A DNA stretch of 64,000 bases from Lactarius indigo (taxonomy: Eukaryota; Basidiomycota; Agaricomycetes; Russulales; Russulaceae), in the NCBI GenBank assembly GCA_025766275.1, contig JAFKAC010000084.1, positions 124,001 through 188,000 on the forward strand, read 5' to 3'. Position numbers and translations under genes: made by a program. Position 1 is the first letter of the stretch, and the number at the start of each line of letters is the position of its first letter. The notes under the pieces are model-generated. The model saw only the letters and a list, made by a program, of their open reading frames with translations. It searched no databases and was not told the origin of the DNA. Shown piece by piece: positions 32,390-45,100 of the stretch.

Positions 32390-32990
32390 ATAATCGAATA
32401 TGCGTTTTAGGACAATTTGTAATCACGTAGTTGGACTTCCCCATTTGAATGAATCGGTACATGTGATGTGTGTGCAATCAGTTTCATGTGATCCATCTGT
32501 CATTTGCTTCATGTGACCCATCTGTAACATGTGACGTTGTACATCATATGACTTGATTCCCATATGTGGGATTCTGCAAAGCTGAGTGGCATGCAACTTA
32601 ATACATCGGACCATCCGGAATAAACCCGACTCACACCCTAAATACATCTCCATTAAGTGGTTGGCACATTGCAAAGGCGGGATACATGGCTGAATATCTC
32701 TGTAGTAAAGCTGGCAGGTTGTATCACATATGCCTTCTATAGATCATATCAAATATGCATGTGTTTAGAGTATTGTATGTCTAGTATTATTCCTTCGCCA
32801 TTTATATGTGACATTGAAACAGCGGACCGTCCGACATTCATGCCATGTCATATATTGAGGTGTAGTCTAACAATTACCATAGATCCTCAGGCAGCGTTTC
32901 ATGTATCTTCAGCAAGGCCAAATCTGTTTCACATGTCCATGGTATTTATATTGCTTCAGGTTTAGCTACTCTATTGCTCTACTACCAATC
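32390..32990. other. Spacer between genes Z and W
   Basis: A/T-rich, with repeated CATGTGAnnCATCTGT words (about 32460-32535) and one GCGGACCGTCCG palindrome (32822). No gene was recognised; it probably contains the promoter of gene W. Confidence 0.5.
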
Positions 32991-33624
32991 ATGCAGTCTC
33001 ACACATCCAAAGGCAAACTTGTATCATCCACATCAAAGCCCTCCCGGTACACCAGCACCATTCACGAACATAAGCGGATCTCCCGCTCCCCCCCTCTCCA
33101 CACTCCCACCATGTTTTCCGATCCTGTGGACGACTCACCCTCTGATACACAATCATTTGATGAGGATGACATGTATGGCTCAGATGGTGATGTTGAAACC
33201 ATCAGTCTGAAACCCCTGCTGGAACATGTTTCTGAGGAGCAAGAAACAAGTTCAATCAATCAATGTGTGGTATGTACCTGTCACCATCAATTCTTCCTAT
33301 TCCATCTTACCTTTCAAGGCGGATGTGGAACATCCTTTGGAGGAGCAGGAAAGCTCACTCAATGAATATGAGGTGTGTACCTGTCATTGCCAATCAATTC
33401 CATCCATCTTACCTTTCAAGGTGGACATGGATATCATTTCTGACTCAGAGAATATACACAGGAGTGTGAACGACTTCTCCCTCATGGTAAGGGCACTGTG
33501 TGAGGCAGAAGGGATTGATGTTTCCAATATTTCACATGGAACAGAAGATAGCCTGTATCATGATGATGGGTTGGATCATGCATCGGAGGTGTCTTCGGAA
33601 TTAGGAAATACTAATGATAGTTGA
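32991..33624 (+). CDS. Gene W: small acidic protein with a duplicated exon-intron unit
   Basis: The model 32991-33269, 33319-33372, 33421-33624 is in phase and gives 178 residues. It has a Ser/Thr/Pro-rich N-terminus, then Asp/Glu-rich segments (FDEDDMYGSDGD), a C-terminal helix (FSLMVRALCEAEGIDV) and an acidic end. Introns 1 and 2 are near copies (GT(A/G)TGTACCTGTCA..ATCTTACCTTTCAAG), and exon 2 (VEHPLEEQESS) echoes the end of exon 1 (LEHVSEEQETSS), so about 102 bp was duplicated in tandem. It lies 226 bp before the KDZ transposase on the same strand. Function unknown. Confidence 0.5.
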
Positions 33625-34215
33625 TTAGAAGGTTCCCCTTGATGTAGACTATTGTACTGTGGTCGTACTGTCTCATGTAGGGTTTCACATTGGGACTGGT
33701 TTCAGATTTGAAGGTTGGACAACACCACTAGTGGATCAACCAGGTGTATAGATCATTGAGGATGCTCAGGTATATTTAAGAACGGAGATAATGCATGTCA
33801 CCCATTGACCTTCATTCACACCATCTTCATTCTATCCATTTCCATTCATAATGCCTCCAAAGAATACCTTCACCATTCCCATGGGAGATGTTGTTGAGGT
33901 TGTTAACCAGACACGGAAGACTAAGTGGGGACTCCGTACCACTGTAAAGGAAGTCCCTTTCCACTTAAAGAAGGGGAAGTCAGGTCAAGCTTCAATGTCT
34001 CAAACTGGAGTGGAGACCACTATGGAGACAGTACAGTCGCAGTCATCCAGGGACTCACCACATGGGATAGAGGAATCACATACCCTTCACCACATAGAGC
34101 CATATGAACCTGATTTGCAAGACTTTCAAGCAGAGGAATCCCAGCCCCAACAAAGTGTATGTCCACAAACCTCCTATGATCATTGTCGGACTTCTGATTA
34201 TTCATAGACACCAAT

Positions 34216-34933
34216 TGTTACGGACTGGACTTGTTTTGACTTTACTATTAGTTTCTTACTTACACTTGCGTTCGTGGGAAAGTCTTTCCTTTCTTGGCTT
34301 TCCCTTTCTTGGACTTGCTGCGCACTAGGAGCCTTAAGATTCTCTCCTAGTGCAAAGTGAGACAATAAGACACTCATTGTCCTTATAAGTCTTTATTACT
34401 ACTATACTTGGGCTAAATGCACCCTTTTATGGCAGGTGTCTCACTTTTGTTAAAACTGAGACATGTCTCACTTGCCTTTTATATCCTTGTTTCTCCTCAC
34501 ACTTACTGCAGATAGCTGTGCACACTTTCTTCTTTTTCCCGTGCCTGCTGCGGATTGCTGTACCTTCTTCTCACGCTTGCTGCGGATTGCTGTGCTACTT
34601 CTCACGCTTGCTGCGGATTGCACCATTTGTTTGTTCCACACAAACAAACCCTTTTCTATATAAGTCGTGGCCCTAGGTAGCTTGTATCCTTAGACTCAAC
34701 TTCTTTACCATCACAGTATACATTGTTTTCCCATTCCCTTGGGGTAACTCTCTGCTGAACCGTCGAACCTCTTGAACCCCCTTGAACTCCACTCACATCT
34801 TGAGTATTGTGTCATACTCTGAGATCCTTGTTAACCACTTAACCCTTGCCATTACTGGCTGAACCCTCGCTCATTGACATAGAAAGACCAGACTTGCTCA
34901 CACCGAGCTGAACGTTCCTACTGTAACGTTACA
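34216..34933 (+). repeat. 5' LTR of element A
   Basis: 718 bp, TGTTACGG..GTTACA, with U3 repeats of the TGCTGCGGATTGC type, TATATAAG at 34657 and the likely RNA start AGACTCAACTT at 34692-34702. It differs from the 3' LTR at about six positions, four of them at CpGs. Confidence 0.95.
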
Positions 34934-34935
34934 TT

Positions 34936-34946
34936 AAGTCGAGTCT
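34936..34946 (+). promoter_or_regulatory. Self-priming site of element A
   Basis: AAGTCGAGTCT, two bases after the LTR. Its reverse complement AGACTCGACTT occurs exactly at the expected RNA start in the related solo LTR (2425-2435), and with one CpG-type change (AGACTCAACTT) in both LTRs of this copy. The 11-mer differs from that of B, C and D but the pairing is kept. Confidence 0.65.
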
Positions 34947-34950
34947 CTCC

Positions 34951-36516
34951 ACCCTGGCTTCAAAACTAGGAAGCAGGAGCCGTTCCCAGTTCAAACCAGA
35001 ATTCATCACCAGAAGAACAGAAGATGATCTCTCTGACAACATCAAGGGAGTAGCCATCTGGAAAACCTACGACGAAACTGAAGGATATTACGTTTGGAGC
35101 AAAGAAGACAATGGATATATTCCTATTGAATACATAGAAGACAAACGACTTTGGGTAGTCATCGCACAATCAACCAAAGACCACAAGTGGTTCTCTGTCA
35201 AACCAGTACCACTAGAATTCAGACTTGGCCCATATAGAAACAACCCAGTTGGCATAGTTGTTGACTCAGATACAGAAGAACCTGCTCAGGATTCGGATCA
35301 ACATCAATCCCCTGTTGCATCAGTGGAAGCTACGTCAGGTGTCCCCTCTTTAGCCCCACAAGAACCCATAGATTCAGGTGCTCGCACACCAACAAACTCA
35401 AGCATTAGAATGACAAGCACAGCCACACAAATCAACACCTCGATCACCCACACCCCTAGTGGAGGTGGCAGTAGCAAAGGAGGAGGTGGAGGTGGAGGCG
35501 GAGGTGGAGGTGGAGGCGGAGGAGGAATCCCTGCTGGAAGAGCCCCACCTTTAGCCCCCCCTCCTGCCGGAGATAAATTAACAGGCCTACCACCAAAAGA
35601 ATTCACTGGAGACCGAGCCCACAGCAAGAAATTCCTAAAAGAGTTCACCTTCTACCGGGCCCTCAATGGATCAATCGAGCAAATGAGAAACCCCTATCTC
35701 AGATGCATTGTCTTCCTCTCCCTAATACGAGGAGACTTGGTTGATGACTGGGTTATGGAACAAAGTGACTGGCTTACCGATGAACTTGCTGGAGGACGGG
35801 CTACAATAGAAGAAGACCTATGGATCACCATCCTAGATCGCTTCCAGGCTGCTTACACCGACGTTGCGGAGAAGCAGAAGGCACAGAAGGCACTCCAAGC
35901 AGTCAAAATGGAGAATGGAGACCTTGATACCTATATTGCTCAGTTCGCCGCCCTTGCAAAGAAGGCAGGATATGGTGCAGACGAAGAAGGAACCCTGGAT
36001 ATTTTCTCACGGGGTCTACCTGAAAAACTGGTCAGGAACATCATACAGTTCGACCACCCAGATGACTGGAAAGAATGGACCCAATCAGCCAGAAAGCACC
36101 ATCAAGATTTCATCAATCTCCAAAATCACTTCGGAATCAAAAAGGAAACTAAAGCCGGATTCACAAAAGGGCAATGGAACAATGCCTTTAAAGTCAAACC
36201 ACGTGACCCAAATGCAATGGACATAGGAAGAACTCAAAGAGGAGCTGCAGGAAGAGCAGCCCTCACTGAAACCGAAAAACAGAAGCTCCAAGCAGAAGGG
36301 CACTGTTTCCGTTGCAAGAAACAGGGGCACATATCGCGAAACTGCCCTGACAAACCAGCCAAACTCGCAGAAGCATCAACTACACCCTCTGCACCATCCA
36401 CCACAAAAACCAAAGAGGAACTAGCAAATGAGATGTGGGGGACTCTGATGGCACAGAGTGAGGAAGTGCGAGCACTGCTCGTAGAGAAAGCCTTTGCTGA
36501 GAAGGATTTTTCGTAG
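34951..36516 (+). CDS. gag: Gag of element A
   Basis: Frame open from the primer site to 36514-36516 with no ATG in the N-terminal third; the first alternative start is the GTG at 35323. The N-terminal domain aligns loosely with that of the other families (GYYVWSKEDNGYIPIEYIED). Then follow a Thr/Ser linker, a long Gly run (about 35463-35526), a capsid-like region (FTGDRAHSKKFLKEFTFYRALN onward) and the zinc knuckle CFRCKKQGHISRNC (36304-36345). It ends in a -1 slippery sequence GGATTTT (36504-36510). The lower bound given is the first codon after the primer site. Confidence 0.8.
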   Translation, partial: TLASKLGSRSRSQFKPEFITRRTEDDLSDNIKGVAIWKTYDETEGYYVWSKEDNGYIPIEYIEDKRLWVVIAQSTKDHKWFSVKPVPLEFRLGPYRNNPVGIVVDSDTEEPAQDSDQHQSPVASVEATSGVPSLAPQEPIDSGARTPTNSSIRMTSTATQINTSITHTPSGGGSSKGGGGGGGGGGGGGGGGIPAGRAPPLAPPPAGDKLTGLPPKEFTGDRAHSKKFLKEFTFYRALNGSIEQMRNPYLRCIVFLSLIRGDLVDDWVMEQSDWLTDELAGGRATIEEDLWITILDRFQAAYTDVAEKQKAQKALQAVKMENGDLDTYIAQFAALAKKAGYGADEEGTLDIFSRGLPEKLVRNIIQFDHPDDWKEWTQSARKHHQDFINLQNHFGIKKETKAGFTKGQWNNAFKVKPRDPNAMDIGRTQRGAAGRAALTETEKQKLQAEGHCFRCKKQGHISRNCPDKPAKLAEASTTPSAPSTTKTKEELANEMWGTLMAQSEEVRALLVEKAFAEKDFS

Positions 36517-39500
36517 GCTCGAACCCGGCGGCCTGGGCTAGAGCTTTAAACATTTCCAGTGTACAATATAGCCAATATAGATCCTTGAAAGTCCCTGTAC
36601 ACCTGGAAACTGCACACAAAACGGCCGATCAAGACGTCCTAGTAGACTCTGGAGCTACGGACAATTTCATAGACCCCAGACTCCTGAAGCAAATGGGGAT
36701 AGGGACGATACCCCTGTCAAACCCAAAAAAGATCTGGAATATCGACGGAACCCTTAATAAGGCAGGAGAACTAACGGCATACTCCATGCTAGATGTCCAA
36801 TCAGGATCCAAGAAACTACCCATGAGGTTCCTGGTGACAAATCTAGGGGAAGAGCGAATGATCCTGGGATACCCCTGGCTCGCTGCCTTTGAACCCCAAT
36901 GCAACTGGAAGGACTCCACCATCGACACCAGTCACCTCCCTGTCATCATCACTACCCAAGGACTCCAAAAACAAGACACCCCCAAACCAAAGATCCACAT
37001 CCAGAAAATGTGGAGCACGTTCCTGGAAGAATGTGGGTATGAGGAAGGAGATGAACTCTATCTCAGATTTACCCAAGATGAGGTCATTGGCAAAACCACG
37101 GTGGCCTCAGAATTGGCACAAAAGGCACGAGATCAAACTGAAAGAACGCTAGAGGAAATGGTCCCCAAGGAGTACCTACAACATCAGAAGGTCTTCAGTG
37201 AAGAGAACTCCCACCGATTCCCACCAACCAGGTCATGGGATCACGCCATTGACCTCACTCCAAATGCCCCAGCCACTATTGATTGCAAAATATACCCTCT
37301 AACACGTGATGAAAATGAAGCCCTTACCAAATTCCTCAATGAACACCTTGAAAAGGGATATATCCAGCCCTCTAAATCCCCATACTCGTCTCCCTTCTTC
37401 TTCATCAAAAAGAAAGATGGAAAGCTTCGCCCTGTCCAAGACTACCGATGGATCAACCAGTACACTGTCAAGAATCGATACCCACTCCCCTTAATCCCAG
37501 AATTGATTGACAAGGTCCGGGATGCGGCGTTGTTTACCAAATTTGATATCCGATGGGGTTATAACAACATCCGGATCAAAGAAGGAGATGAATGGAAGGC
37601 GGCCTTCAAAACCAATCAGGGGCTGTTTGAGCCACGTGTCATGTTCTTTGGACTCACCAACTCGCCAAGCACATTTCAGACCATGATGAACGTAATATTC
37701 CGTGACATGCTCCTAACCGGAGAAGTCATAATCTACATGGATGACATCCTTATTGCCACTATTGATGACCTGGAAAGACACCGCAAGGTGGTCCATCAAG
37801 TTCTAGAACGCCTAGAGGAACATGATCTCTACCTAAAACCGGAGAAATGTGCCTTTGAGGTTAGGTCTATAGAGTACCTGGGCGTCATATTGGAAAAAGG
37901 GAGGGTCCGAATGGACCCGATTAAGGTTCAGGGTGTACGTGACTGGCCCACCCCAACAACAACCAAAGAAGTCTGTGCCTTTCAAGGATTTGCAAATTTC
38001 TATCGCCGCTTCATCCGAGGATTCTCCATGATTGCCCGTCCCCTTAACAACCTACTCAAAAAGGACACCAAATGGGAATGGACGGAAGACTGTCAAAAGG
38101 CATTTGACACACTCAAGACCCTGCTTGGAAAGGAACCTGTGCTCATTCAACCGGATTTGGAAAAACAATTCGAATTGGAAGTGGATGCATCCCGATTTGC
38201 CAACGGAGGGGTGCTTTACCAAAAGGATAACCAAGGAATTCACCACCCAGTGGCCTACTACTCCCAGACATTTGGACCAGCAGAACGAAATTATGACATC
38301 TATGATCAAGAATTGCTAGCCATTGTGCGGGCTCTACGACACTGGCGGCATATCTAGCAGGCTCCCCTCACAAGGTAGTGGTGTACACAGACCATGCAAA
38401 CCTCCAATATTGGAAAGAACCACACAAGATCAGCCGACGGGTAGCACAAGAAGTCCTGGAACTCTCCGAATTTGATATAGAGCTCCACCACATTGCCGGC
38501 TCCAAGAATGCCCGGGCAGATGCCCTGTCAAGAAGACCAGAGTATGATGATGGTTCCCATGACAACTCGGATGTAACAGTCCTTCCGGAAGAACTATTTG
38601 TCAAAGCTACAAGGGAACTGCCACAGGAACAAGAACTATGGGCTTATGTCACACAGAACCTGGACCAGGAACGTATCAAAACCTGGATAGATACCCACAA
38701 CCTAAAAGAACACTCAGGGCTCCACTGGAAAGATGAGCGCTTGGTTGTTGCAGGGAACAACGACCTTAAGAGGGGGGTAATTCACGCTTTTCATGACCTT
38801 CCAAGCGCTGGACACCCTGGAATTTCAAACACAATGGCTCTGATAACACGAGACTACTGGTGGCCTGGCATGAAGAAAGATGTGGAAGAATATGTCAAAG
38901 GATGCGCAGCATGCCAAGCCAATAAAGTCAACACCCACCCAAAGAAGCCAAGCCTCTCACCCATTTTTGGACAGATGACAGAACCATTTGAAACTGTCAG
39001 CATGGATTTCATCGTCAAATTACCCAAGTCAAAAGGCTATGACACAATCCTCACAGTCACAGATCACGATTGTTCAAAAGCAGCCTTATTCATCCCTTGC
39101 AATGAAATGATAGATGCAGCTGGAGTCGCACAACTCTATTTACAACACATCTACCGCCACTATGGCCTTCCCAAGAAGGTCATTTCTGATCGAGACCCAT
39201 GATTCACATCAATGTTTGCAAGAGCCCTCTGCAAAGCCTTAGACATCAAACAGAACATCTCAACAGCATACCACCCACAAACAGATGGACAGTCAGAACG
39301 AACAAACCAATGGTTAGAACAATACCTAAGGTTTTGGTGTAATGCAAGACAGGATGATTGGGTAACCTGGTTACCAATGGCAGAATTTGCTCATAACTCC
39401 TGGCCCAACGCTACAACCCGAATTCCCCCATTTGAACTAATCATGGGAAAACTCCCATGCACCACATGGACGCCAAAACCCTCCCCAGTTCCAAGTGTAG

Positions 39501-41434
39501 GACAACGTCTTGAAGAACTGAAGAACAGGAGGAAGGAAGCTCAGGACAACCTGAAGAAAGCACAAGATTCCCTAGCACGGCGACCCTCCAAGTTTGAACC
39601 ATACAAAGAAGGAGAAATGGTGTGGCTAGAAGGAACAAACATAAGGACTAGCCATCCAACTGCCAAACTAGCTCCAAAACGACATGGACCCTTCAGGATT
39701 ACCAAAGTCCTGTCACCAGTCAACTATGAACTCACCCTACCCCTGCAATGGAAGATCCACCCTGTGTTCCATGCCAACCTACTTACACCATATAGGGAAA
39801 CACCGCTCCATGGAGAAAACTTCCCATGACCCCCACCTGACATAATAAACGGAGAAGAAGAATGGGAAGTAGAGAAAGTTCTAGACTCTGCCAAGAAGGG
39901 ACGACGATGTAAACTCCATTACCTCATCAAATGGAAGGGCTTCCCTGACAGTGACAACTCATGGGAACCAGAGGAAAATGTATCAGCCCCTGAAGCAATT
40001 CAAGACTTCTTCCGGCTACACCCGAATGCCGAAGGAGCGCCCTCCTCACATATAAGAAGTACAAGGTTGGAAGGAAAAGACCCCCACTCCTCTACTCTTA
40101 CATCTTCGCACACAATGCCTTCTCACTCCTCCTCTGTTGAAGCCCTCGTTGAACGCTCCATAGAACGAGGGTTCTTCTCTCGACCCCCAACCCCAGAACA
40201 ACAGACCACCATGGATGTCAACCCAGCACTGGTTGCGCTGTTGGAAACCTTCAATGGACATCCCAACTTAGTCCCAAGGTCCTCCTTGTCTCCCCCTCCT
40301 GAACCAACCGCCACTCCTCCTCCACTCCCTCCTTCCACCCCTCCTCCTGACTCTCCCCCGGTCTCTGTGATTTCCCACTCATCAATGCCTCCACTGGAGG
40401 ATGCCCCTATCGACTATGAGCAGGTAGCTGCCACTGCCAACGATGAACCAGACGAAGATGACGACCACCCAGGCCTCCCCTTCTTCCCAAACATAGAAAC
40501 CTCAGCTCGCTTCCACCCTCTCTATATCAACCAACCTGATGGTACTAAAGTCCTGGCCAAGTACATCGCCTACACTGGTAACCGTCAAGATGTGAAGGGC
40601 TGTATGGGTAGAGGTCAGCCTGTCTATGGAGAGCCTGTGTACCTGGACAGTCTCCCAGGGGCTATGCCACAAGTCATGTCGGATGATCAGATGCAGCAGC
40701 TCTCATGTGACAACCCTCGGGCATACGCTGTAGATGAGGCACTGAGGGGTCTCAACTCCCCACAGCTAGATGCAGAGATCTCTCGCCTCCGCCACTGTTT
40801 GGAACAGCGGGCTATGCTCCAGAGGCAGTTCACTGATCTGCAGGCTCAATGCAATCAAGTCCATGGACTACTGTTCAACACCACCTCAGAACTTGATGGA
40901 GTGCGCAGTCGGCTGGAAGCCGCACATGCCTATACCCGGATTGCAGAACACTATGCTGACACATGGCAGCAACCTCGCCTCTTCCGCCACCAAGACCTTC
41001 CCTTTCCCCCCTGCCCTGGAGGACCTGTAGAGATGCCTCGCCTCCGGGAAAATCGCAATGGAGACCTGTGCTGGCGCTGTGACAGTCGCTTCCATCGCAG
41101 CTTCAACTGCCCTCGAACCAAGCGGTACTGCTACCATTGCCAGAGTGCAGGTCACTGGCCCAACAAGTGCCTATGGCGCCGGCTTGAAGAACAACCGGGA
41201 GAAGAAGACGCTGCCAACAAGTGGTGTGGCAAGTGTTTTAGGAACGACCCTGGACATGCCGAGATCCGCTGCCCCATCTATGAGCAGTGCTGGAAGTGCG
41301 GAGTTCGCGGACACTTCCAGTTCCTTCGCACCCATCGCTGCCGGGAGATTATCGCAGAGAACTACAACTCTGACTGGGTTGACGATGACCTGGTACAGAC
41401 TGACGATCCTGAGCCCGGCACAGACCGTTTCTAG
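36504..41434 (+). pseudogene. pol: Pol of element A with zinc-knuckle tail
   Basis: Protease (VDSGATDNF near 36645), RT with intact YMDD (about 37735), RNase H, integrase HHCC and DDE, GPF module, and a canonical-looking chromodomain (about 39860-40010, NSWEPEEN). A 450-residue tail follows with a coiled coil and four cysteine motifs: CWRCDSRFHRSFNC (41069), CYHCQSAGHWPNKC (41129), CGKCFRNDPGHAEIRC (41225) and CWKCGVRGHFQF..H..C (41288). Damage is a one-base loss near 38354 (HWRH then LAGSPHK out of frame) and TGA at 39200-39202 and 39827-39829, both from CGA. Confidence 0.9.
37896..37906 (+). promoter_or_regulatory. Internal (central) polypurine tract, element A
   Basis: AAAGGGAGGGT inside RT shares AAGGGAGGGT with the 3' tract at 41460-41469. 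The internal copy has changed together with the 3' tract compared with the other families. Confidence 0.5.
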
Positions 41435-41471
41435 GGATGTCGAGACGACAAGGACTCTGAAGGGAGGGTAA

Positions 41472-42189
41472 TGTTACGGACTGGACTTGTTTTGACTTTA
41501 CTATTAGTTTCTTACTTACACTTGCGTTCGTGGGAAAGTCTTTCCTTTCTTGGCTTTCCCTTTCTTGGACTTGCTGCGCACTAGGAGCCTTAAGATTCTC
41601 TCCTAGTGCAAAGTGAGACAATGAGACACTCATTGTCCTTATAAGTCTTTATTACTACTATACTTGGGCTAAATGCACCCTTTTATGGCAGGTGTCTCAC
41701 TTTTGTTAAAACTGAGACATGTCTCACTTGCCTTTTATATCCTTGTTTCTCCTCACACTTACTGCGGATAGCTGTGCACACTTTCTTCTTTTTCCCGTGC
41801 CTGCTGCGGATTGCTGTACCTTCTTCTCACGCTTGCTGCGGATTGCTGTGCTACTTCTCACGCTTGCTGCGGATTGCGCCATTTGTTTGTTCCACACAAA
41901 CAAACCCTTTTCTATATAAGTCGTGGCCCTAGGTAGCTTGTATCCTTAGACTCAACTTCTTTACCACCACAGTATACATTGTTTTCCCATTCCCTTGGGG
42001 TAACTCTCTGCTGAACCGTCGAACCTCTTGAACCCCCTTGAACTCCACTCACATCTTGAGTATTGTGTCATACTCTGAGATCCTTGTTAACCACTTAACC
42101 CTTGCCATTACTGGCTGAACCCTCGCTCATTGACATAGAAAGACCAGACTTGCTCACGCCGAGCTGAACGTTCCTACTGTAACATTACA
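41472..42189 (+). repeat. 3' LTR of element A
   Basis: 718 bp, TGTTACGG..ATTACA, directly after polypurine tract 41459-41471 and followed by duplication CCAAT. Confidence 0.95.
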
Positions 42190-45100
42190 CCAATGAGCCA
42201 GTGGACAGACATGCGGAGCAGATACATCCACCTGTTGCTTGAGATGGAGGGTCTGACAAGTGCTCCAAATTGCTCTATGTGTACCAGTTCAATGCAAATC
42301 AAGTGCTCCGATTGTATTGGAGGAAAGTACTTCTGCAAGGAATGTTGCCTTCAAACACATATGCGATCCCCATTCCATCAGATGTCCCGCTGGACTGGCA
42401 CACACTTTGCACCAATGTCATTAATGTCAATTGGATTTAAGCTCTGCTTTGGTCATGATGGGAGGCCATGTCCACTTACAGTGGAGGTATGAACATATCA
42501 GATATATGAATCCCACATATACTCATATATCCATAGGGACACCAAGCGTCAGATGGGACACAGCACAGAAAGCGGACATCCCGTCAGACTCGTTCTGCAT
42601 CACTTGTATCTGTTGAGGAAGAGCAGGCTCATTCATCGGGAGGTCCGCAGCCTTCGTCACAAACTCTTGAAGATATGCCTGGGATTTCAGACACATTGTT
42701 TGACTTTGCTGGGGATGTGTTGGATCCCTCTCAGGGAAACACACGACGCACTCGGACCACAATGTCGGGAAACCCGCTCATCACCGTTGTCAATCAAACA
42801 GGTGTCTTTGATATGGATGTACTCTTCTGCATATGCCCCAACGCTGGTGCCAATGATGAACAACTACTCCAAGCTGGAATATTTCCTTCAACCTTCAAGC
42901 AGATTGAGACTGCATTCACCTTCTCAGTTCTGGATGACTTCTTGGCTGACAACCTGGAGTGCAAGACAACTGCACAACAGTACTATTCTAAGCTTCAGAG
43001 CATCACCAATCGGATGTTCCCTGACCATGTCCCAGTAAGTATCAATGCTATCCTGATACTGCATAACATCTTATTGATGGAGACATATAGAACCTCTACA
43101 AACAGCTCTTGAGGGCATCCCGACAATGGAGGGACTTGAAGAATAGGATTGAAAGCGGTTTGGGACATCAGCACACAGGGACATCCGCTAATGAAGGGTC
43201 CATGGCCATATTCTGTCCAGCCTGTCCACAGCCAGGCATCAATCTACCAGATGATTGGAGGACCATATATAATGATAAGCCATATGTATTCATTGAGAAC
43301 ATGTCAAATATCTCAGTATTGACTTGCTCGAAGGAATCAACTCATCCGAACCTTCATAATGGATGGCAACTTCTCAGCAGAGCACATGAGGTGTAGGACA
43401 GGAGATATGGACATTCTGCTATCAGCGGGGATGGCCTTCATGGCAAATCCCAATTCATATAAGGCTCACCTGCATAGTGGGCAAGAGATTTCCCAGGTAT
43501 GTCAGATACTATTGACAGTGACTGTTGTCTTATAGTCTCATAGCCCAGCACATGTAACACATATAGGGCCATTGAACAGGCCAATTCAAGTCGTCCACAC
43601 CTTGATGTTACAGGCATCGGAGCAACCACATGCTGTCATGGATTCTTTGTCCCTACATCTGTAGTTGACTTCCAGAAGGGAGAGAGGTATGTCCGACGCA
43701 TTAAGCACCCTAAGTATGGAATTGATAATTGATGTATGTTTGATGTCAGGCAAATCAATATGGACTATAGCCTTTGCAAGGCCCTTTCCTACAATATGGG
43801 GGACATCCCTGTGGCCTTGGTCATGTATGATATCATGTGCCAATATGGTGTTCACTTCAAGGAAAGGGTGGAGAAGAGCCCGGAGTTATCTCTGTCTAGC
43901 TCATTGCAACTTCGGACTGGGATTGGCCTCTTTCATATCCATGGCCATCAAGATTCATGCTTACCCCGCTTTTCCCCAAGCTATATCCCTGGAGCGAAGC
44001 AGGTGGATGGAGAGATCATTGAGACATTGTGGGCACCACTCAATAACATCTCACGGAGCATCCGTGGGATGTCCCTTGCCCATCGCCAGGAGGTATTGGA
44101 TGCACATATGAACCATTCCAATTGGAAGAAGATGGTCTGCATTGGTCCGTTTAATCCATATCTATAATCCATTTGATTCTAATATAATAATGTTCCAGTT
44201 CCATCACTTCTGAAGCGGTGGAAACAGATGGATAATGGTATAGATCTCAGTGCTGAGATATTAGACACTCTCAATGCAAGGTTCAAGAAGAAGACTAAAC
44301 GATGGCTTAAGGCAGAAAGTCATGCTCAATCAAACAGGCATGAAGACCCCACTTTAATGGACATATATGATACAGTGACATCCAAAGGTATTGTGACCTG
44401 ACAAATCCTATGTATTCTATACTAATGTCTATCATTAGCTCCCTCTCGTGCAGAGATTCAGCAGCAGCTGATTTCGGAGGAGAGCGGAGATATTACCGCT
44501 CATGGTCAAACATCTTGGATTGCATGTGGGATAAAGATCCAGGAGTTGCAGTGAGTCCATCCAATGACCCATTTGACTGTTGGTTAACATCCACTCTGTA
44601 AAGGCTTGCTATCAGATATCAACTCCGAGCACATGGTCTGAAGATCAACACTGAGGAGGCTCAAGTCATTGAAAACAAGCGGAGTCGCCTTCAGAAGCTC
44701 ATTGACATATTTGAGCACCAGGGAGATTCCTTCCTACTCCACCAGCCGCTTGCAGATGATTCCTCAATAGTGCCTTTGGGTGACTATGAGGAATATGACC
44801 ATGTGGATGATCTTGGAGATCCTGAAGATACAGATGATGATCATTCAGCCCATGCCTCCATCTGTCCTACTCCGCAAGCACTGGATGGATCTGGGATGGA
44901 TGCAACTAATCCTGAGGACTTTCCGGTCCTCCTCCCATCTTCCCTTGGATGGGAATGGTGTGTTAGGCATGGTTTCCAATCCCTTGCTGGAAAGGAGGTA
45001 CAGCTACGCCATGCTCAAGCTAGTGAATCCATTCATGGAATCCACCTCGCTCTTGGATTTAAATCCGCTCTGTTCTGCACTCAGGTACGACCTGCTCACA

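Larger units (their letters stand above)
34216..42189 (+). mobile_element. Element A: full-length Ty3/gypsy chromodomain retrotransposon in the KDZ gene
   Basis: 7974 bp with 718-bp LTRs, flanked by CCAAT (34211-34215 and 42190-42194). It is the most diverged of the retroelement families here, with its own primer site, its own polypurine tract (GAAGGGAGGGTAA, 41459-41471) and a pol tail with four zinc-knuckle-like motifs. It is inactivated by a one-base deletion near 38354 and two CGA-to-TGA stops in pol. It is the same family as solo LTR 1946-2664. Confidence 0.97.

Noticed and set aside
33851..34156. ORF 33851-34207 as a separate small gene
   Set aside because: It splices in phase to the CxC2-bearing exon at 42195 once element A is removed, so it is exon 1 of the transposase.
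34205..34207. TAG read as a nonsense mutation in the KDZ transposase next to element A
   Set aside because: It is the 3' splice site of an intron (34157-34207, GTATGT..CATAG). Exon 1 ends in phase 0 and continues in frame at 34208.
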